The notes: generated by a model from the letters alone, not told the origin. A DNA stretch of 64,000 nt from Tipula vernalis (GCA_958295665.1 OY282559.1:266328057-266392056), one strand, 5' to 3'. Counted from the first letter of the stretch, positions 32,900 to 44,930 are shown. Made by a program: numbers and translations.

Positions 32900-34692
32900 T
32901 CAAAATAATATGACCTCAAATCCAAAATCATTTTGGAATTTCGTTGACTCCAAAAGGAAAACTTTTGGATTTCCATCAACTATGCGGTTCAATGATGTTA
33001 CTAGTAATAATTCTGGGGATATTGCTGATTTATTTGCTTCATTTTTTCAAAATATATATAATCGGACTGATATTGATAATGACAAATATGTTAGTGCAGA
33101 AGGTAGTTGTACCAACTCTTGTTTGTACACATCTCACATACGAGTACATATCTCCAGAGGATATCGTTAAATCCCTCCATTTGTTTAAGGATGGATGTGG
33201 CCCAGATGGTAGTCCTTCATACTTTCTTAAAAATTTTAGTAATGAAATGGCTCTGCCTTTGTCAATTTTATTTAATGATTCACTTTTAAAAGGTGTTTTT
33301 CCGGTCGGCTGGAAATCGTCTCATATTGTACCGATATTTAAATCTGGTAATAGGAGTGATGTTTCTAACTACAGGGGTATTTCGTTATTGTCAGCCATTC
33401 CTAAATAATTTGAGTCAATTGTGTGTGATTATATGTTTTTTGGACTAAAGTCGTTTATTGTAGATGAGCAACATGGTTTTTTCCGTGGGCGTTCTACTGT
33501 GTCAAATTTAGTGGAGTTTACGAAACATGCCACGGAGGTGATTGAGAGTAATGCTCAACTGGATGTCATTTACACCGACTTCAGTAAGGCGTTTGACTCA
33601 ATCAATCACTTTATTGTTTTGAAAAAATTAAAATCCTTCGGAATAAATGATAATTTAATCAAATGGCTTGAGTCATACCTCACTGGGCGGGTACAGTCTG
33701 TAGCAATTAACAACAGTTTTTCTAAACCAATTTATGTTGGTTCTGGAGTACCTCCGGGGTCACATCTTGGTCCAATTATTTTCATGTTATTTGTAAAGGA
33801 TATCACAAAAAACATAAAATTTTCCCGATGTCTAATATATGCTGATCACCTAAACATATTTTCTCCTATTCGTAGTCTTTATGATGCAGTTAAATTACAA
33901 ATGGATATAGACGGGGTAAGCTCTTGGTGTAAGAATAATTTATTACATTTGAATGTAGCTAAGTGCAAAATGGTGACGTTTACACGTTCATCTTCGCATC
34001 TTATTTATAATTACAACATTGCAAATAACATTTTGAATCGTGTTAACGAAATAAGGGATCTTGGAATTATATTCACTTCTACATTATCATTTAATCGTCA
34101 TTTTCACATGATGTGTGCCAAAGCCAATTCTATGTTGGGATTTTTAAAACGTAGTATGAAAGAGTTTAATAATCCTAGAGTTTTTGTTTGCATGTATCAA
34201 TCTCTTGTATGCTCACAGCTCGAATATGTATCATGCGTATGGTCTCCACGTTATAATGATCACATAAGCAGAATTGAATCAAAACAAAAATCATTTCTCA
34301 TTTTTTATGGATATAAAACTGGGGAGTTTGATCGTCGATTACCTTGGTGGGAAAATGTTAGGAATCTACCTTCATATGTAGATAGATGTAAATCTTTGAA
34401 AATTGAGCCACTTGAAATTCATCGTCAGCATGCTGGAGCTATTTTTATTTCCGATTTACTTAACGGTAATATTTTGAGTGCGTACTTGTTAATGAACCTA
34501 AAATTGTATGCCCTTATTAAAAACCTACGTACTCGCACACTCTTGAAAATTGATTTTCACCGAACGAATTATGGAAGCGACGAGCCTTTGAAGTCTATGT
34601 CGAAACTTTATAACGAACTTTGTATATTTTGCGACTTTAACATGACGAAAGTGGAAATCAGACAATCATTGAAAAAAAATTATTTCAATTGA
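32900..34692 (+). pseudogene. LINE reverse transcriptase with YADH box
   Basis: Early blocks: NPKSFWNFVDSKRKTF, then in other frames GCGPDGSPSYFLKNFS and FKSGNRSDVSNYRGISLL, ending in TAA at 33406. The long frame 33421-34692 carries DEQHGFFRGRSTVSNLVEF, DVIYTDFSKAFDSINHFI, SGVPPGSHLGPIIFMLFV and CLIYADHLNIF. The catalytic motif YADD reads YADH (His codon CAC at 33847-33849), and SGVPQGS reads SGVPPGS. The C-terminal block VWSPRYNDHISRIESKQKSF follows. Loss of the second catalytic Asp should abolish polymerase activity. Confidence 0.85.
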
Positions 34693-34829
34693 ATAATTTA
34701 TTTGTGCTTTTAATAATTTAATTTTTTGAGAAAATTGTATTTTTTGTTATTATTAGTCAAAATTGTACTGGAGCTTATGGTTCCGAATAAATTTTTCTTT
34801 CTTAAAATAAAATAAATACCGTTAGATGT

Positions 34830-37800
34830 TCTATGCATGTCACGACGGCCGTGTGATACCTAGGATATATGTATACAATACAAGCAGGAAGACATATTGG
34901 AAACTTCTGATGAAGAGCAAGAAGCTGAAATGTAATAAGGCCCTTTTTTTACTCACAGACCCGAACAGACCCTTTGTTTTGAACATAGGGAGTGTCTCCT
35001 AATTACCGATATACATATCTTTAAGCCTCCTTTGTGGCCCAAACCTGGGATAGTTCCTTATATTATTCATATAGCACTGCTAAATGAAATTCCCTCCACT
35101 GAGCGATAAAGTTGAATGCAACTAGTTTTCAAGAAACTTTAATTTTAACCATTCTCTAAAAACGGAAATGGAATTTGACCTAGTGACTTACAAAAGAAAT
35201 TGATTTCAATTAAAGACCACAGTTGCTGAACCCAACCAGTTTATAAAAGAGGCATCACCATCTTTTCGTACCATCGCCCAGTATAAAATCGTTAACTCTG
35301 TTACATGATAACCGGTCAACCGCATTTTGTTTTTTGTACTGTGATTAATTTTCTTTGATGTGTGATAAACTCATTCTTCAGTAGAGTCGTTATTTCATCG
35401 GGCTGGTATCGTTAAGCCAGAAAAATCCTAAAAGAAGTTTATTAAGTATAACAAATTTTTAAATTGTTTTAATTCGTTTTGTACCACCTATGAGGATGGG
35501 GGCTCCCGCTCCTAAGCTCCCACTTTGGCGTTTCAAAAATGTATGTTTTTTAATAACTATTTACAGACTAAAATAAAAACTCCCCCAACCCAGTTACCAT
35601 TAGTCCTCTGTGCGCAAGGACGACGGCACTTTGCATTTTTGGGATTTTTATTCTCCTTTAGTCCTTCCAATCTGTCCGATATAACTGTATTAGTTTCGAT
35701 CTTGTATGTATCCATGTTAAAAATGCCCGTACTGATATTTTTCGGCCAATTCAAGGCGCTGTCAGTTCCTAATAGCTTGGTATTCAGCTTCGGGTACTTC
35801 AATGGCTAAGATTTTTTACGGATCAAACATTATTGAATACCACAAATATCCGCAAAATTTTCTGCCCCAAAACATTAAATGATTACTTTGTTTGTATTTG
35901 ATTTGGGTATGTGATCAAATCGCACAAAAAAAAAACTAAATATTGTAAAAGCAATAAAAAACGGCCGCAATAATTTCGCTTTGGACCTGAGATGCTGTAT
36001 ATAACTCGTTTTTCTGTTCTGTATAGACTATTTTATACATTCCGATTCCGAATTCCGATTTTCCGATTTTCAGTTCTCTTTTACTAGAATGGCACAATCA
36101 ATCACTTCAAATATACCGAAGCAAATATTAAGGATTAGTGCAATCTAACAATATCAGTCCTTGTTTTTTTTTTTAAATCATAAAAAATTACCTTTCTACC
36201 ACCGTTGGCCTCAAAATGAAAATAATCAAAATAGTTCGTAGACATAATTTTCCATAAATAATTCTGGGGCTTGACAACGTTGACGATATAACATGAAATA
36301 CCGAGATTTATTGAAATAAATGGGAATCACAACAAACGAGGTAGCTATATAGAAAAAATTCATATTCACATAATGGAATAGAGCATGTGTACACACACAA
36401 CTAGATACGAGAATGTTGATATTTTAATGGATAACAAGACGACAAGCCCAACAATGGCTACAAAATTTATGGCAAACACGTAAATATTATCATTTTATGT
36501 TTGTTACCGCTGTTGTTTATTTAGTTTAGTTGAACTTGCAAATTTGTCGTTTCGCATAATTTTGATCATTGATTTTTGTTTTTTCCTTGTATACGCGAAT
36601 GTAAACAGAAAGGTAGAATAATACGGTAATTGAAATGGTATCGCGATGTATACATTATTTCCGCGACACTAAATCAAAAAGTAAATTTTAATTTTATCGC
36701 ATTTTCATTGTTTTGTTATCAATAGCTGCAAATCTCGTACACAAACACACACATCCATATACAATAATAAAACCAAAATTTATTATCATTTCTAAGAGTT
36801 ACAAAAAACAAGATTTTTTATTTTTGGGTTGTACTCTTTCGCATCTCACGACATTTTTAATGACCATTAAAAATAAAAGTTTGGTTCAAGGTTTTATCCA
36901 AATTTTTTTGTTGGTTTGTGTATAGACAAGAATATCCCCATATAGTATATGAAATGTGATTTATGACCTAGTTGGTTGAATAATTTTGCGTCATTTAATT
37001 ATTAAAATGTGTTGGACAATTTTTACAATGTAACTTAAGATCTTGATGAGAGAATAAGCGCGCGCGCGCCCTCGCGCTCATTTCAGTTTTTCAAATCATT
37101 AATCAACCTTATTTTTGTCTTGTAGAAAATTAATAAAGGATTATTAACAGAAGAAGCACATACAACAATTTAATTATATTTTTATTTTGCTTGGTCTAAT
37201 ATAAATAATCTTCTGGAATTGAGAGATGCTTTATTCTACGAGTATACATACAATATAATATAGTTGATCCTGCTTGGAATTAATTTACCATTAGTTTTTG
37301 AAATTATACGAAGAAAATAAATTAAACTTCCGGTAAACAATTGATAAAGTATAATAGATTAGAGTATAGTCTGAGAATACAAATTATTTGAAAAAGGAAA
37401 ATTGTGACAGAAATTTTTTCTTAGCTTAGGAAGAAGGAAATGAACATAATTGTACCGTAAAGTTCAAAGATGAAGATAATCAGATAATAATTTTTATTCA
37501 AATTTGTTAAAATAATTTATATTCATTATGTGTGAAAGATGTAATCGTAATTATAAAAAAAAAATTAGTCAAATATATTTTTAATTTGTCGAATAGTTTT
37601 GATTTATTCGCAAATTCTTCAAAACGCTGCATTTTATTAGCATATGATAATTGGGCCGGCTTCTGATGATGGATATATTGGAGCATCTTACTCCGTACAC
37701 AAGGAATAAGTTTTCATTGTCTTATGGTTACACACCAGTCTAACAATACATTTGCAAGAAAATCTATTGGCTTCGGCCCCGATGAAGCCGCGCCTCTATA

Positions 37801-38080
37801 GAGCTTCCTTAATCTTCCAAAATTTCCTCTCCTCAACTTACACGATTTTTATTAGAGTGAATGTTTTCGTATGACGATGGTTTCAGGTTAATTTATTTTA
37901 ACATCTGAAAACCAAAAGATACGTGCACATCAGAAATTTAATCTTAGAATTGCCAAAAATTTACCTAAATTTTCTTCAGCAAGGTTCAGAAAACCACCCA
38001 GATAAAGCTAATATAATTTCGGATTCTAAGGTTTTATTGGGAGAACTGAGCAAAATAATTTAAATTTTTGGTTGAAATTA
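34830..38080. other. Gene-free region with short simple repeats
   Basis: No recognised protein. It contains a TTCCGATT-type short repeat (36041-36070) and an alternating GC run (37058-37077). A minus frame at 35557-35802 has a Cys/Arg-rich patch (AKCRRPCAQRTNGNW) that could be a decayed gag-like piece, but this is too weak to call. Confidence 0.5.
37058..37077. repeat. Alternating GC run
   Basis: GCGCGCGCGCGCC followed by CTCGCGC, within very AT-rich DNA. Alternating purine-pyrimidine GC sequence can form Z-DNA; no functional context is visible. Confidence 0.85.
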
Positions 38081-38099
38081 GCACTGGTCCTTGAAGAAG

Positions 38100-38970
38100 G
38101 TTAACTGAAATCCTGACTTCCGTCCTTTCGCTAGCGCTACATCTCATGAAGGGATTTAACCGCCTCAACAATTCCCTTCCACATAGTTCGATCCACTGCA
38201 AGAGAACGCCAGTCATCATGCGGAACAACAGCTAATCGCCTCCATATTTGAGCAAGGTGCCTTATAATTTTCATCTGAGAGATCACATTTCCCGCTTCAT
38301 CATATGATAGAGGAGGTGGCGGTGTCATACCGGCGTTGATAAAGCATGGAAGCAATGGGGGTTGTTGCTCAGAAGGTGGTGCCTTTCTATCTAGGTGGTT
38401 AGAGGGATAATTCCGCTACACTTCGAGGACGGTTTTAGTGTTTATTTTTAAATCACTGGATTCATTGCGATTAGTGCTGCTACGTGGATGAAAGTCGCTA
38501 GCTGTTTGTTTTATGCTGCGATATCTATCTCTCAGGCTAGGATTTTAATTGTTGTTCCTCACACAGTTTTCCTCACAGCCATGCAGGCGTTATGAGATAG
38601 TCTTGTTCTTTGTGATAGATTTCGTTGGCGTAACACCAACGCAATCAACGTCCAACCAGAGATTTTTAGGTATAGATTAATTTTAGCATAGAAGAAAAAT
38701 ATGTTTTGGACAACAGGATGTAGTCGATTTGATTGACGGTTTCCTCTTCGTTGGATTTTCATGCGGATTGGTGAATACGCTTATGTGAGAAGTATGTTCG
38801 GGCATTCACGAAATTGTAGAGAAAAGCTAACTCGGTGGTGAGTGTCCTGTTGTTTTTAGATGTAGGGTGCAATGAGTTTATGCTGATGGTATTACGATAT
38901 GTACTGCTAGCACTGCCAACTTGAGTATAAGGAATTTTGCTCATGACGGTTTCGTTACTCAAAGCTAACC
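38100..38970 (-). pseudogene. RTE-like LINE relic: endonuclease and C-terminus
   Basis: The minus strand from about 38910 reads LHPTSKNNRTLTTELAFLYN, NARTYFSHKRIHQSAWKSN and, in the next frame, TVNQIDYIL. These are the T-x-F-x-H-K-x-I-H-x-A-T-W and N-Q-I-D-H-V-L blocks of RTE/R4-type endonucleases. At 38240-38140 the text DDWRSLAVDRTMWKGIVEA matches the D-R-x-x-W-R-x-x-V-x-E-A tail seen at the end of such ORFs. The RT between them is gone. Stops and frame changes are frequent. Confidence 0.55.
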
Positions 38971-38974
38971 CCCT

Positions 38975-39870
38975 GCAAGAGGACCATAGCCCTCACACTT
39001 TAGCCTACTCCTTTAACAGATCAGTTTCTAGAGGCCGCCACGAAGAGGCATTATGAGCATTGCTGAAGTTGTACGCAATTATGTCACATGAAGCGAGACT
39101 TGTGTTTATCCCTTGCATACACAGCAGTATGTCAGCATCACCAATCCTTTCAACCTTATAATTTAAATTTTAAATAGTTCAGGTTTAGGCTTTCGAATAA
39201 TGTCAAACACTCAAAAAAAAAATGCCTCTATTTGGAAACAAAGGTACTAGGGTACTGTTCGAGATATGATGATCAACCATTTCTAAGCCAAGTTAAAGCC
39301 ATCATCAAAATTGTATTTGTGATGTATGAAATCCAAAACTAACCTAAAATGACATAATTGTATTAAAATTGAATTTCGTTTAAAAACTTATTTAATTATT
39401 TAATTATATACTTATCTTAATAGCATCAAAATTATGATTTTCTGAATTATCCAATCTGAAATATGCAATTTAAATTAATTAATTTATCTAAATTTAATTT
39501 GACTTTTGTAAATATTTACCTTTCCTGAATTTGTTTATATTCTATAGTGACATCTAAAATTAAATTACTTGTACACATAGTATACTTGTACACATAGATC
39601 ATTACAAATGTTAATTTGTATAAAGCTTCCAAAACTTAAAAAGATTGTGTAGATTTTTGGCCATCTGCCAACAACCATAAAAATTAAGATAATGCTTTGT
39701 AATGCTACTGTAATAAGAGTAACTTTGTTTAAATAAAGAAAAAATTCTTCTGTTTTTTAATGAACAACCGAAGCGTTCACATCGAAGAACAAGAAAGATA
39801 AAATAAAACATTTTATTGTGAAAAAACACTTAAAGTAAACATTTAAACCATAAATATTTTATTTGTGTAA
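38975..39870. other. No gene recognised
   Basis: AT-rich sequence without protein-like frames. A direct duplication of CTTGTACACATAG lies near 39569-39597. Confidence 0.5.
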
Positions 39871-39953
39871 CACCAAATCCGAGTTTATCGCACCGTCAAT
39901 CTGTACCAAGTTTTGAAATTAAATTGTGGAACCCGACCTATTGGTACAGAACA
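39871..39953 (+). repeat. 5' LTR segment of BEL/Pao element
   Basis: Starts CACCAAATCCGAGTTTATCG and ends GGTACAGAACA, repeated almost exactly at 43812-43894. The outer boundary of a full LTR was not resolved because similarity stops at the CACCAAATCC point; in the right copy this decamer is tandemly doubled. Confidence 0.8.
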
Positions 39954-40159
39954 TTGGTCCTTTGAGCCGGATTTGACATCCAGTAACAGGTAACACCAAT
40001 TTCTTTATTTATAAGTGCTCAAAAAACCACCAAATAAAGAATTAGACTCGTGAATCAAAAGCTGTATACAGTGAACTATTAAAACCAAAACACGTGTGTT
40101 CTAGTGAAGAAAAGTGCAAGTGAAAAAAAATAATAATAAAATCAAATTTTGGTAGTAAA

Positions 40160-41419
40160 ATGGCGGAGCTCGCATCTTTGAAAGAAGGGCGTACATTAAA
40201 GGCAATTTGACCAAGATACTTACTTAATTTCATTAATTCCATAAGTAAAATTACCAACACCGAAGAAATAAAAGTGAGAATAACAAATGTAGAACGGTAC
40301 CACGCGGATTTCACAGCAATTGAAGACCAAATTATCATGTTCGATGAAACTGAGGAGTTATATGCTGTCTTCGAAGATAATTATTACAAAGCAGCTGCAG
40401 GATTGAATCTCGCATTGAGAACAAAATTAGAGCCAACCAGTTCCCATGACACAATCATTGAAACGCCCATGGCAGCAGCGCACATGGAGGTGAAGCTATC
40501 AAAAACATCAATTCCAACGTTCGCGGGAGATTATACACAGTGACAATCTTTCCATGATTTGTTTTGTTCTACCATACATGACAATCAGAGGCTTACACCC
40601 TCTCAAAAGCTGCAGTGCTTGAAGGGGACTTAACTTGGCGAGGCAGCAGGATTATTGACGCGTTTTAGCATCACGGATGCTAATTACATTGAAGCTTTAA
40701 GGAAATTAAGAGAGATATGACCGTAAGAAGCACACCGTATACACCTTGATAAGAAACTTCATGCTTCAGCCATCATTAAACACAGCTAACAGTTCAAACG
40801 TTCGACAATTGTTAGATACGTCCGACCAAATAATTCGAGGACTAAAGGCGCTAGGAGACGAGACAGAGTCTAGAGACCATTGGATAATTTACATCCTGAT
40901 TACCAAACTTGAAAATGAGACAAATAGTCTTTGGGCACAAGCTTCGGCGGAGCAAGATCTTCCATCTATAAAACAGTTTTTCGACTTTCTCCTGAAAAGG
41001 GTTGATGCACTAGAAACACTAAACAGCCAATACAAACGTTCTCACCAGCAAAGAAACCAGTTGAAACCTAACATACCTAACATCAGAAGCCATCAACCTG
41101 CAAGGAAGATCACAAACTATTTGAATGCTCAAGATTTAAAGAAATGACAGTGAGTGATAGAAAAGCTTTATTGGTTCGAGAGAAACGATGTTTCAACTGT
41201 CTTAACAACAACCACAGCGTTTATAATTGTAAATCAAAATTTCGGTGCAAGCAGTGTAACAGAAAGCACCATGGCACCATTGCTACACGAAAGTTGCACA
41301 ATAACCGAGGAGAATTCAGCATCAATTGCACATACCGAAATTCACCAGAAAGAAGTAGAGAAGAAGGTACTAACCACCAACACAAAGCTAGGAAGTTCGG
41401 TATTACCCACTGCTTTTAA
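40160..41419 (+). pseudogene. BEL/Pao gag with zinc knuckles
   Basis: An ATG at 40160 starts MAELASLKEGRTLKAI, then a stop and frame changes. Following blocks are SIPTFAGDYTQ, (W to stop) QSFHDLFCSTIHDNQRLTPS, MLQPSLNTANSSNVRQLLDT and WIIYILITKLENETNSLW, all of the DUF1759 gag. At 41180-41290 come zinc knuckle motifs CFNCLNNNHSVYNC (C-x2-C-x4-H-x4-C) and CKQCNRKHH. gag packages element RNA. At least three stops or shifts break it. Confidence 0.8.
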
Positions 41420-41667
41420 GCGTAACCGATGCACTCAATAAAAAACTATTATGTCGAGCACTTCTAGAGTCTGGTTCACGAGGCTCATCTATCACTGAAA
41501 GCTGTGCACAAAATTGCAGTTAAAAAGGAAAAGTGCCAACCTGGCTATTACCAGCATTGGTGCCATAGCAGGTGGATACACCCAGGGAGCAGTGACTCTA
41601 CAAATAACACCTTGGAACAAAAATGAACCCTGTATTTTCATCGAAGCCTACGTTTTCCCAAAGTTAA

Positions 41668-41893
41668 CACTAGAACTACCGTCAAAATGACCGGTTATAC
41701 ATTTATTGAAATCAATTTTTTTAATTATTATGTTAATACGTTTGTGAGAATCTGTGATGACTTTTATTATGACAACAAAGTAATTAAGTTAAAATTCATC
41801 ATAAACTTCCAAAAAAATATTAACATAATAATTAAAAAAATTGAATTCAATAAATGTACAATTCGTCATTTTGACGGGTTGGTAGTTCTAGTG
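41668..41893. mobile_element. TTAA-flanked MITE, piggyBac type
   Basis: TTAA occurs at both edges (41664-41667 and 41894-41897). The ends CACTAGAACTACC and GGTAGTTCTAGTG are perfect 13-bp inverted repeats, and GTCAAAATGACC / CGTCATTTTGACG lie just inside. The 226-bp unit has no coding capacity. It sits inside the protease region of the BEL element; removing it with one TTAA restores the reading VFPKLTAKQHP. The ends resemble the terminus of the piggyBac relic at 30536, its likely transposase source. Confidence 0.85.
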
Positions 41894-41899
41894 TTAACC

Positions 41900-43010
41900 G
41901 CCAAGCAACACCCAATTATCCGATCAATCAATATTGAATTTTTGAAGCAGTATGAGCTAGCAGATCCATGGACATGATCATTGGAGCAGATACCTTTTTC
42001 AATTTGTTAACTGAAGGAAAGATCACCACAAATAACCCATTGATCATGCAAAAACCCGTTCTAGGCTGGATCGTCACCGGGAAAGCAAATAAATGTCAGT
42101 CGAGCGAAATACTCACCGTTTCTTTAAACAACCCACAAGATAATCTGGAGGAACTGCTAATAAGATTCTGGGAACTTGAAACAGTTGACAACACAGTACC
42201 CAAATTATCTGACGAAGAAAGTTTCTGCGAAAATCATTTCAAGGATAATACAGTAGTAGATTCGTCTGGTCGATTCAAGGTATGTCTTCCTTTGAAACGC
42301 TCACCATCCATTTTAGGAGATTGATTTCGAACAGCAGCTAAACGAATGCACGCAATGGAGAAAAGGTTGGAGAAAGATCACGAGTTTGCAATCATGTATA
42401 AGAAGTTCATGCTCGAGTATATCAATCTGGGACACATGAAACCAGTCAACGAAATTAAACTGGAAAGTTTGGGATATTATCTTTCACATCACGCAGTTAC
42501 CAAGAATTCCAGTACTACAACTAAATTAAGAGTCGTCTTTGACGGTTCCGCTAAGATCACTAATGGGATGTCTTTAAATGACCCGCCTCGCAGTAGGAGC
42601 GCCGGTCCAATCAACATTATACGAAATATTGTCCCGCTTTCGAATCTACAAGGTAGCGTTTACGGCCGACGTTGAGAAAATGTTTCGCCAGATTTTAGTC
42701 GCAGAACAAGATACGAGGTACCAAAGAATATTGTAGAGAGAATCACCAGACATCCCTTTTGAGACATATGAGTTGCCGTCACGTATAGCACAGAAAGGGT
42801 CACATATCTAGCTACCCGTGCTCTGAATGAAACTACAGTGAAATACGCAAAAATGTTCCCGACTGCAGTACACCAAATCAAAAACAATATATATGTAGAT
42901 GTCTTAATGACAGGAGCCGACTCGATAGAAGAAGCCATTAAATTAAAGGAAGAAATTAGTACCATACTCTCAAGTTTCGGTTTCCATTTAAGAAAATGGT
43001 TATCCAACGA
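41900..43010 (+). pseudogene. BEL/Pao protease-RT region, YVDV mutant
   Basis: After the MITE the text resumes TAKQHPIIRSINIEFLKQYE, then MDMIIGADTFFNLL and MQKPVLGWIVTGKA. RT entry blocks follow: LLIRFWELETVDN, FKVCLPLKRSP, YKKFMLEYINLGHMKPV and TTTKLRVVFDGSAK. The C-terminal RT part after a shift near 42670 has NNIYVDVLMTGADSIEEA, where the catalytic YVDD reads YVDV (GTC at 42901-42903). FGFHLRKWLSNE and a stop follow. RT activity cannot remain. Confidence 0.85.
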
Positions 43011-43019
43011 ATAAAAATT

Positions 43020-43790
43020 ATTGAATTGTTCACCAGATGTTAGGCAAAAACCCAGCCAAGGAACAGTTTTACTAGGAATCGAAGAAAACCAATTAAAGTA
43101 TTAGGCCTGCACTGGAACCCAGCAAAAGACTCTTTTAAGTTCATAGTAAACCTAAATGAACACCCTATCATGACCAAACGAGGTATTCTGTCGGAAGCTA
43201 GTCGTTTATTCGATCCATTAGGATGGCTTGAAACTCGAAGTAGTTGAGATCACGGCTTAGCCTGATTCCACGATCGTACTAAATTGGCTGTCCGCTCATC
43301 CTACAAAATGGAATACGTTTGTTGGAAACAGAACCGGCGAAATTCTCAGTAACATGAGTAAATCGCAACCGAACGATAACCCGGCGAACTGTATATCGAG
43401 AGGAGTTGATCCTGAGAAGCTGCAACAACTGTCCGAACTGGCTAACCAACCGTGAGCATTGGCCATTAAATCAAGTTAATAACCCAAACTTACCAGAAGA
43501 TATGCGAGGCCAAGCATTGAACGTCAAAATTCCTCAACCCAATATATTAGATGACCAAATAAACAAAATATCCAGCTTTAGTAAATTAAATCGAATTTAG
43601 GCTTACATATACCATTTTGTTAATTTAACATTGAAGCGAGCTTTTAAACACTCAGAATCATAATATCATCTTCAAGCACATCAAGTTTTCATCTTCAAGC
43701 ACATCCGTTGGAGGCAGAATTATCAATGCAGCAATTACTTACAGTGTCAAACATCCAATAATACTACCAGCAAGAGACGATCTAACCGAG
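43020..43790 (+). pseudogene. BEL/Pao RT end, RNase H and integrase remnants
   Basis: Blocks across frames: LGLHWNPAKDSFKF, TKRGILSEASRLFDPLGWL, then after a gap DSTIVLNWLSAHPTKWNTFV and NPANCISRGVDPEKLQQL. The last pieces are the RNase H end of Pao elements. Much of RNase H and nearly all integrase are deleted. A duplicated CATCTTCAAGCACATC occurs at about 43668-43707. Confidence 0.7.
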
Positions 43791-43811
43791 TGTATTGTAA
43801 GGCACCAAATC

Positions 43812-43894
43812 CACCAAATCCGAGTTTATCGCACCATCAATCTGTACCAAGTTTTGAAATTAAATTGTGGAACCCGACCTATTGGTACAGAACA
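43812..43894 (+). repeat. 3' LTR segment of BEL/Pao element
   Basis: Direct copy of 39871-39953 with A in place of G in the GCACC(G/A)TCAATC stretch. It lies immediately after the integrase remnant, as a 3' LTR should. Confidence 0.8.
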
Positions 43895-44685
43895 GGTACT
43901 TTAAGAAACTTCTTGCCCTGGTTTTTATAAAGCGATCAAGAACCATAAAACCAAAACGTGAATGCTTCATGCTATAAGAGAAATTATAATTTCGAAGTAG
44001 AATTCCGTCACCAACTACGTCATTATGTGATGTGGCTCTATGTGAGTGGATATTGATTTTGTAACGGGAACATTTTTGAGCATCTTCTTATTACCATTAG
44101 ATGAAATGGAAGTGGATACGGTATTTTGAGTATTTCAACCGAGTGGATCGAATATTTAGAACGACGGTAGGAGAATTGACAAAATCGTCCAAGTTCAATC
44201 GTCCTCAGAGTCACTCAGAGTTCTAGTCGAATGTTAGCAATATACAACCATTGCACTGAAAAACGTTGTGATTTTTTCCACAAATTGGACTTGCTGAACG
44301 ATCGAACTTCGACTGCCGAATGTGTTAATGAGCCTAAATAAGGTTTATGTCTTCCGATTTAACGATGCAAATGGGAATGTGACTATTCAGTATCGCCAGC
44401 TACTTTCAGCCTGCTTCTGAAGTTTTTGCATCATTTTGAAGCTGACAAAGTGTACAGTTACAGCACCATCGTGTTTAGCTTTATGCCTTTAAACCATCGC
44501 CTGCCTCCGCCAACGAGATGTCTTCTTGTATGCTGAGTTGCCCTTCACATGCAAGCATCAATTCTGTTTTGCAATGGTTAAAAATCATTCCCTACACACG
44601 CATTTTCGAGCGACCCAAACTAGTCGCTTGGGGTCCTTCAAGTTCCTCAGCCGTTCAAGTTATCAAACATTCGCGCTCTTTGGCC
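43895..44685. other. No gene recognised
   Basis: Frames on both strands are short. The area may be more of the decayed gypsy relic that follows, but no block could be identified. Confidence 0.4.
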
Positions 44686-44689
44686 TAGT

Positions 44690-44930
44690 AACTTCTTTTC
44701 ATCGATGTGACTATGTGAGCTTGTGACTCATATACACTGTCAACCAGTCGCTGTCGTCTACTTCATGTTTTAAAACAGCACCCACTCCTGCATCAAAAAC
44801 ATGTAAGTGGTGAACCTTCTTCCGAAGTCTTGATTAACAGGAATTAAAGCGGAGACAAGTAATATATTTACTGAGATGAGGAGTGAAGTCCCATTCAAAT
44901 TTGTTCCTTGCAGTTTTTCGCAAAAGGTTG
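44690..44930 (-). pseudogene. Ty3/gypsy RT-RNase H relic
   Basis: Minus-strand phrases ILLVSALIPVNQDF, then in the next frame KKVHHLHVFDAGVGAVLKHE and VDDSDWLTVYMSHKLT. They match the join of RT and RNase H in gypsy elements (A-P-V-L-x-x-P-D-F, T-D-A-S-x-x-G-x-G-A-V-L, Y-x-S-x-K-L). Similarity is limited to about 70 residues with a frame change and stops. The element's other parts were not found. Confidence 0.45.

Larger units (their letters stand above)
31790..34820 (+). mobile_element. APE-type LINE (copy B), most complete
   Basis: From FQNVRGIASKSVELY at about 31805 the element runs through endonuclease, linker, RT and a C-terminal segment to a stop at 34690. A 3' UTR with CTGGAGCTTATGGTTC, AATAAA and (AAAAT)-type tail ends near 34816. 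Domain order and 3' end match copy A (21.1-23.8 kb). The reading frame is broken at about 32165, 32757, 33165 and 33406, and the catalytic box is mutated, so it is inactive. ORF1 was not identified. Confidence 0.85.
39871..43894 (+). mobile_element. BEL/Pao retrotransposon with short LTR pieces
   Basis: Two direct 83-bp segments (39871-39953 and 43812-43894), differing at one visible position, bracket a gag-pol region in BEL/Pao order: gag (DUF1759 type), zinc knuckles, protease, RT, RNase H remnant. The sequence just inside the left segment, TTGGTCCTTTGAGCCGGAT, sits where the primer binding site is expected. Integrase is almost wholly deleted (only GGRIINAAITYSVKHPIILP near 43715). gag-pol carries many stops and frameshifts and a 226-bp MITE. 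It is a non-functional, internally deleted copy. Confidence 0.85.

Noticed and set aside
35525..35809. Opposing frames of 94 and 81 codons
   Set aside because: A Cys/Arg-rich patch on the minus strand hinted at gag or a zinc finger, but spacing fits no motif and nothing nearby supports an element.
41687..41977. 96-codon plus-strand frame
   Set aside because: It runs through the non-coding TTAA MITE into the BEL protease in a chance frame; only its last part overlaps real pol sequence.
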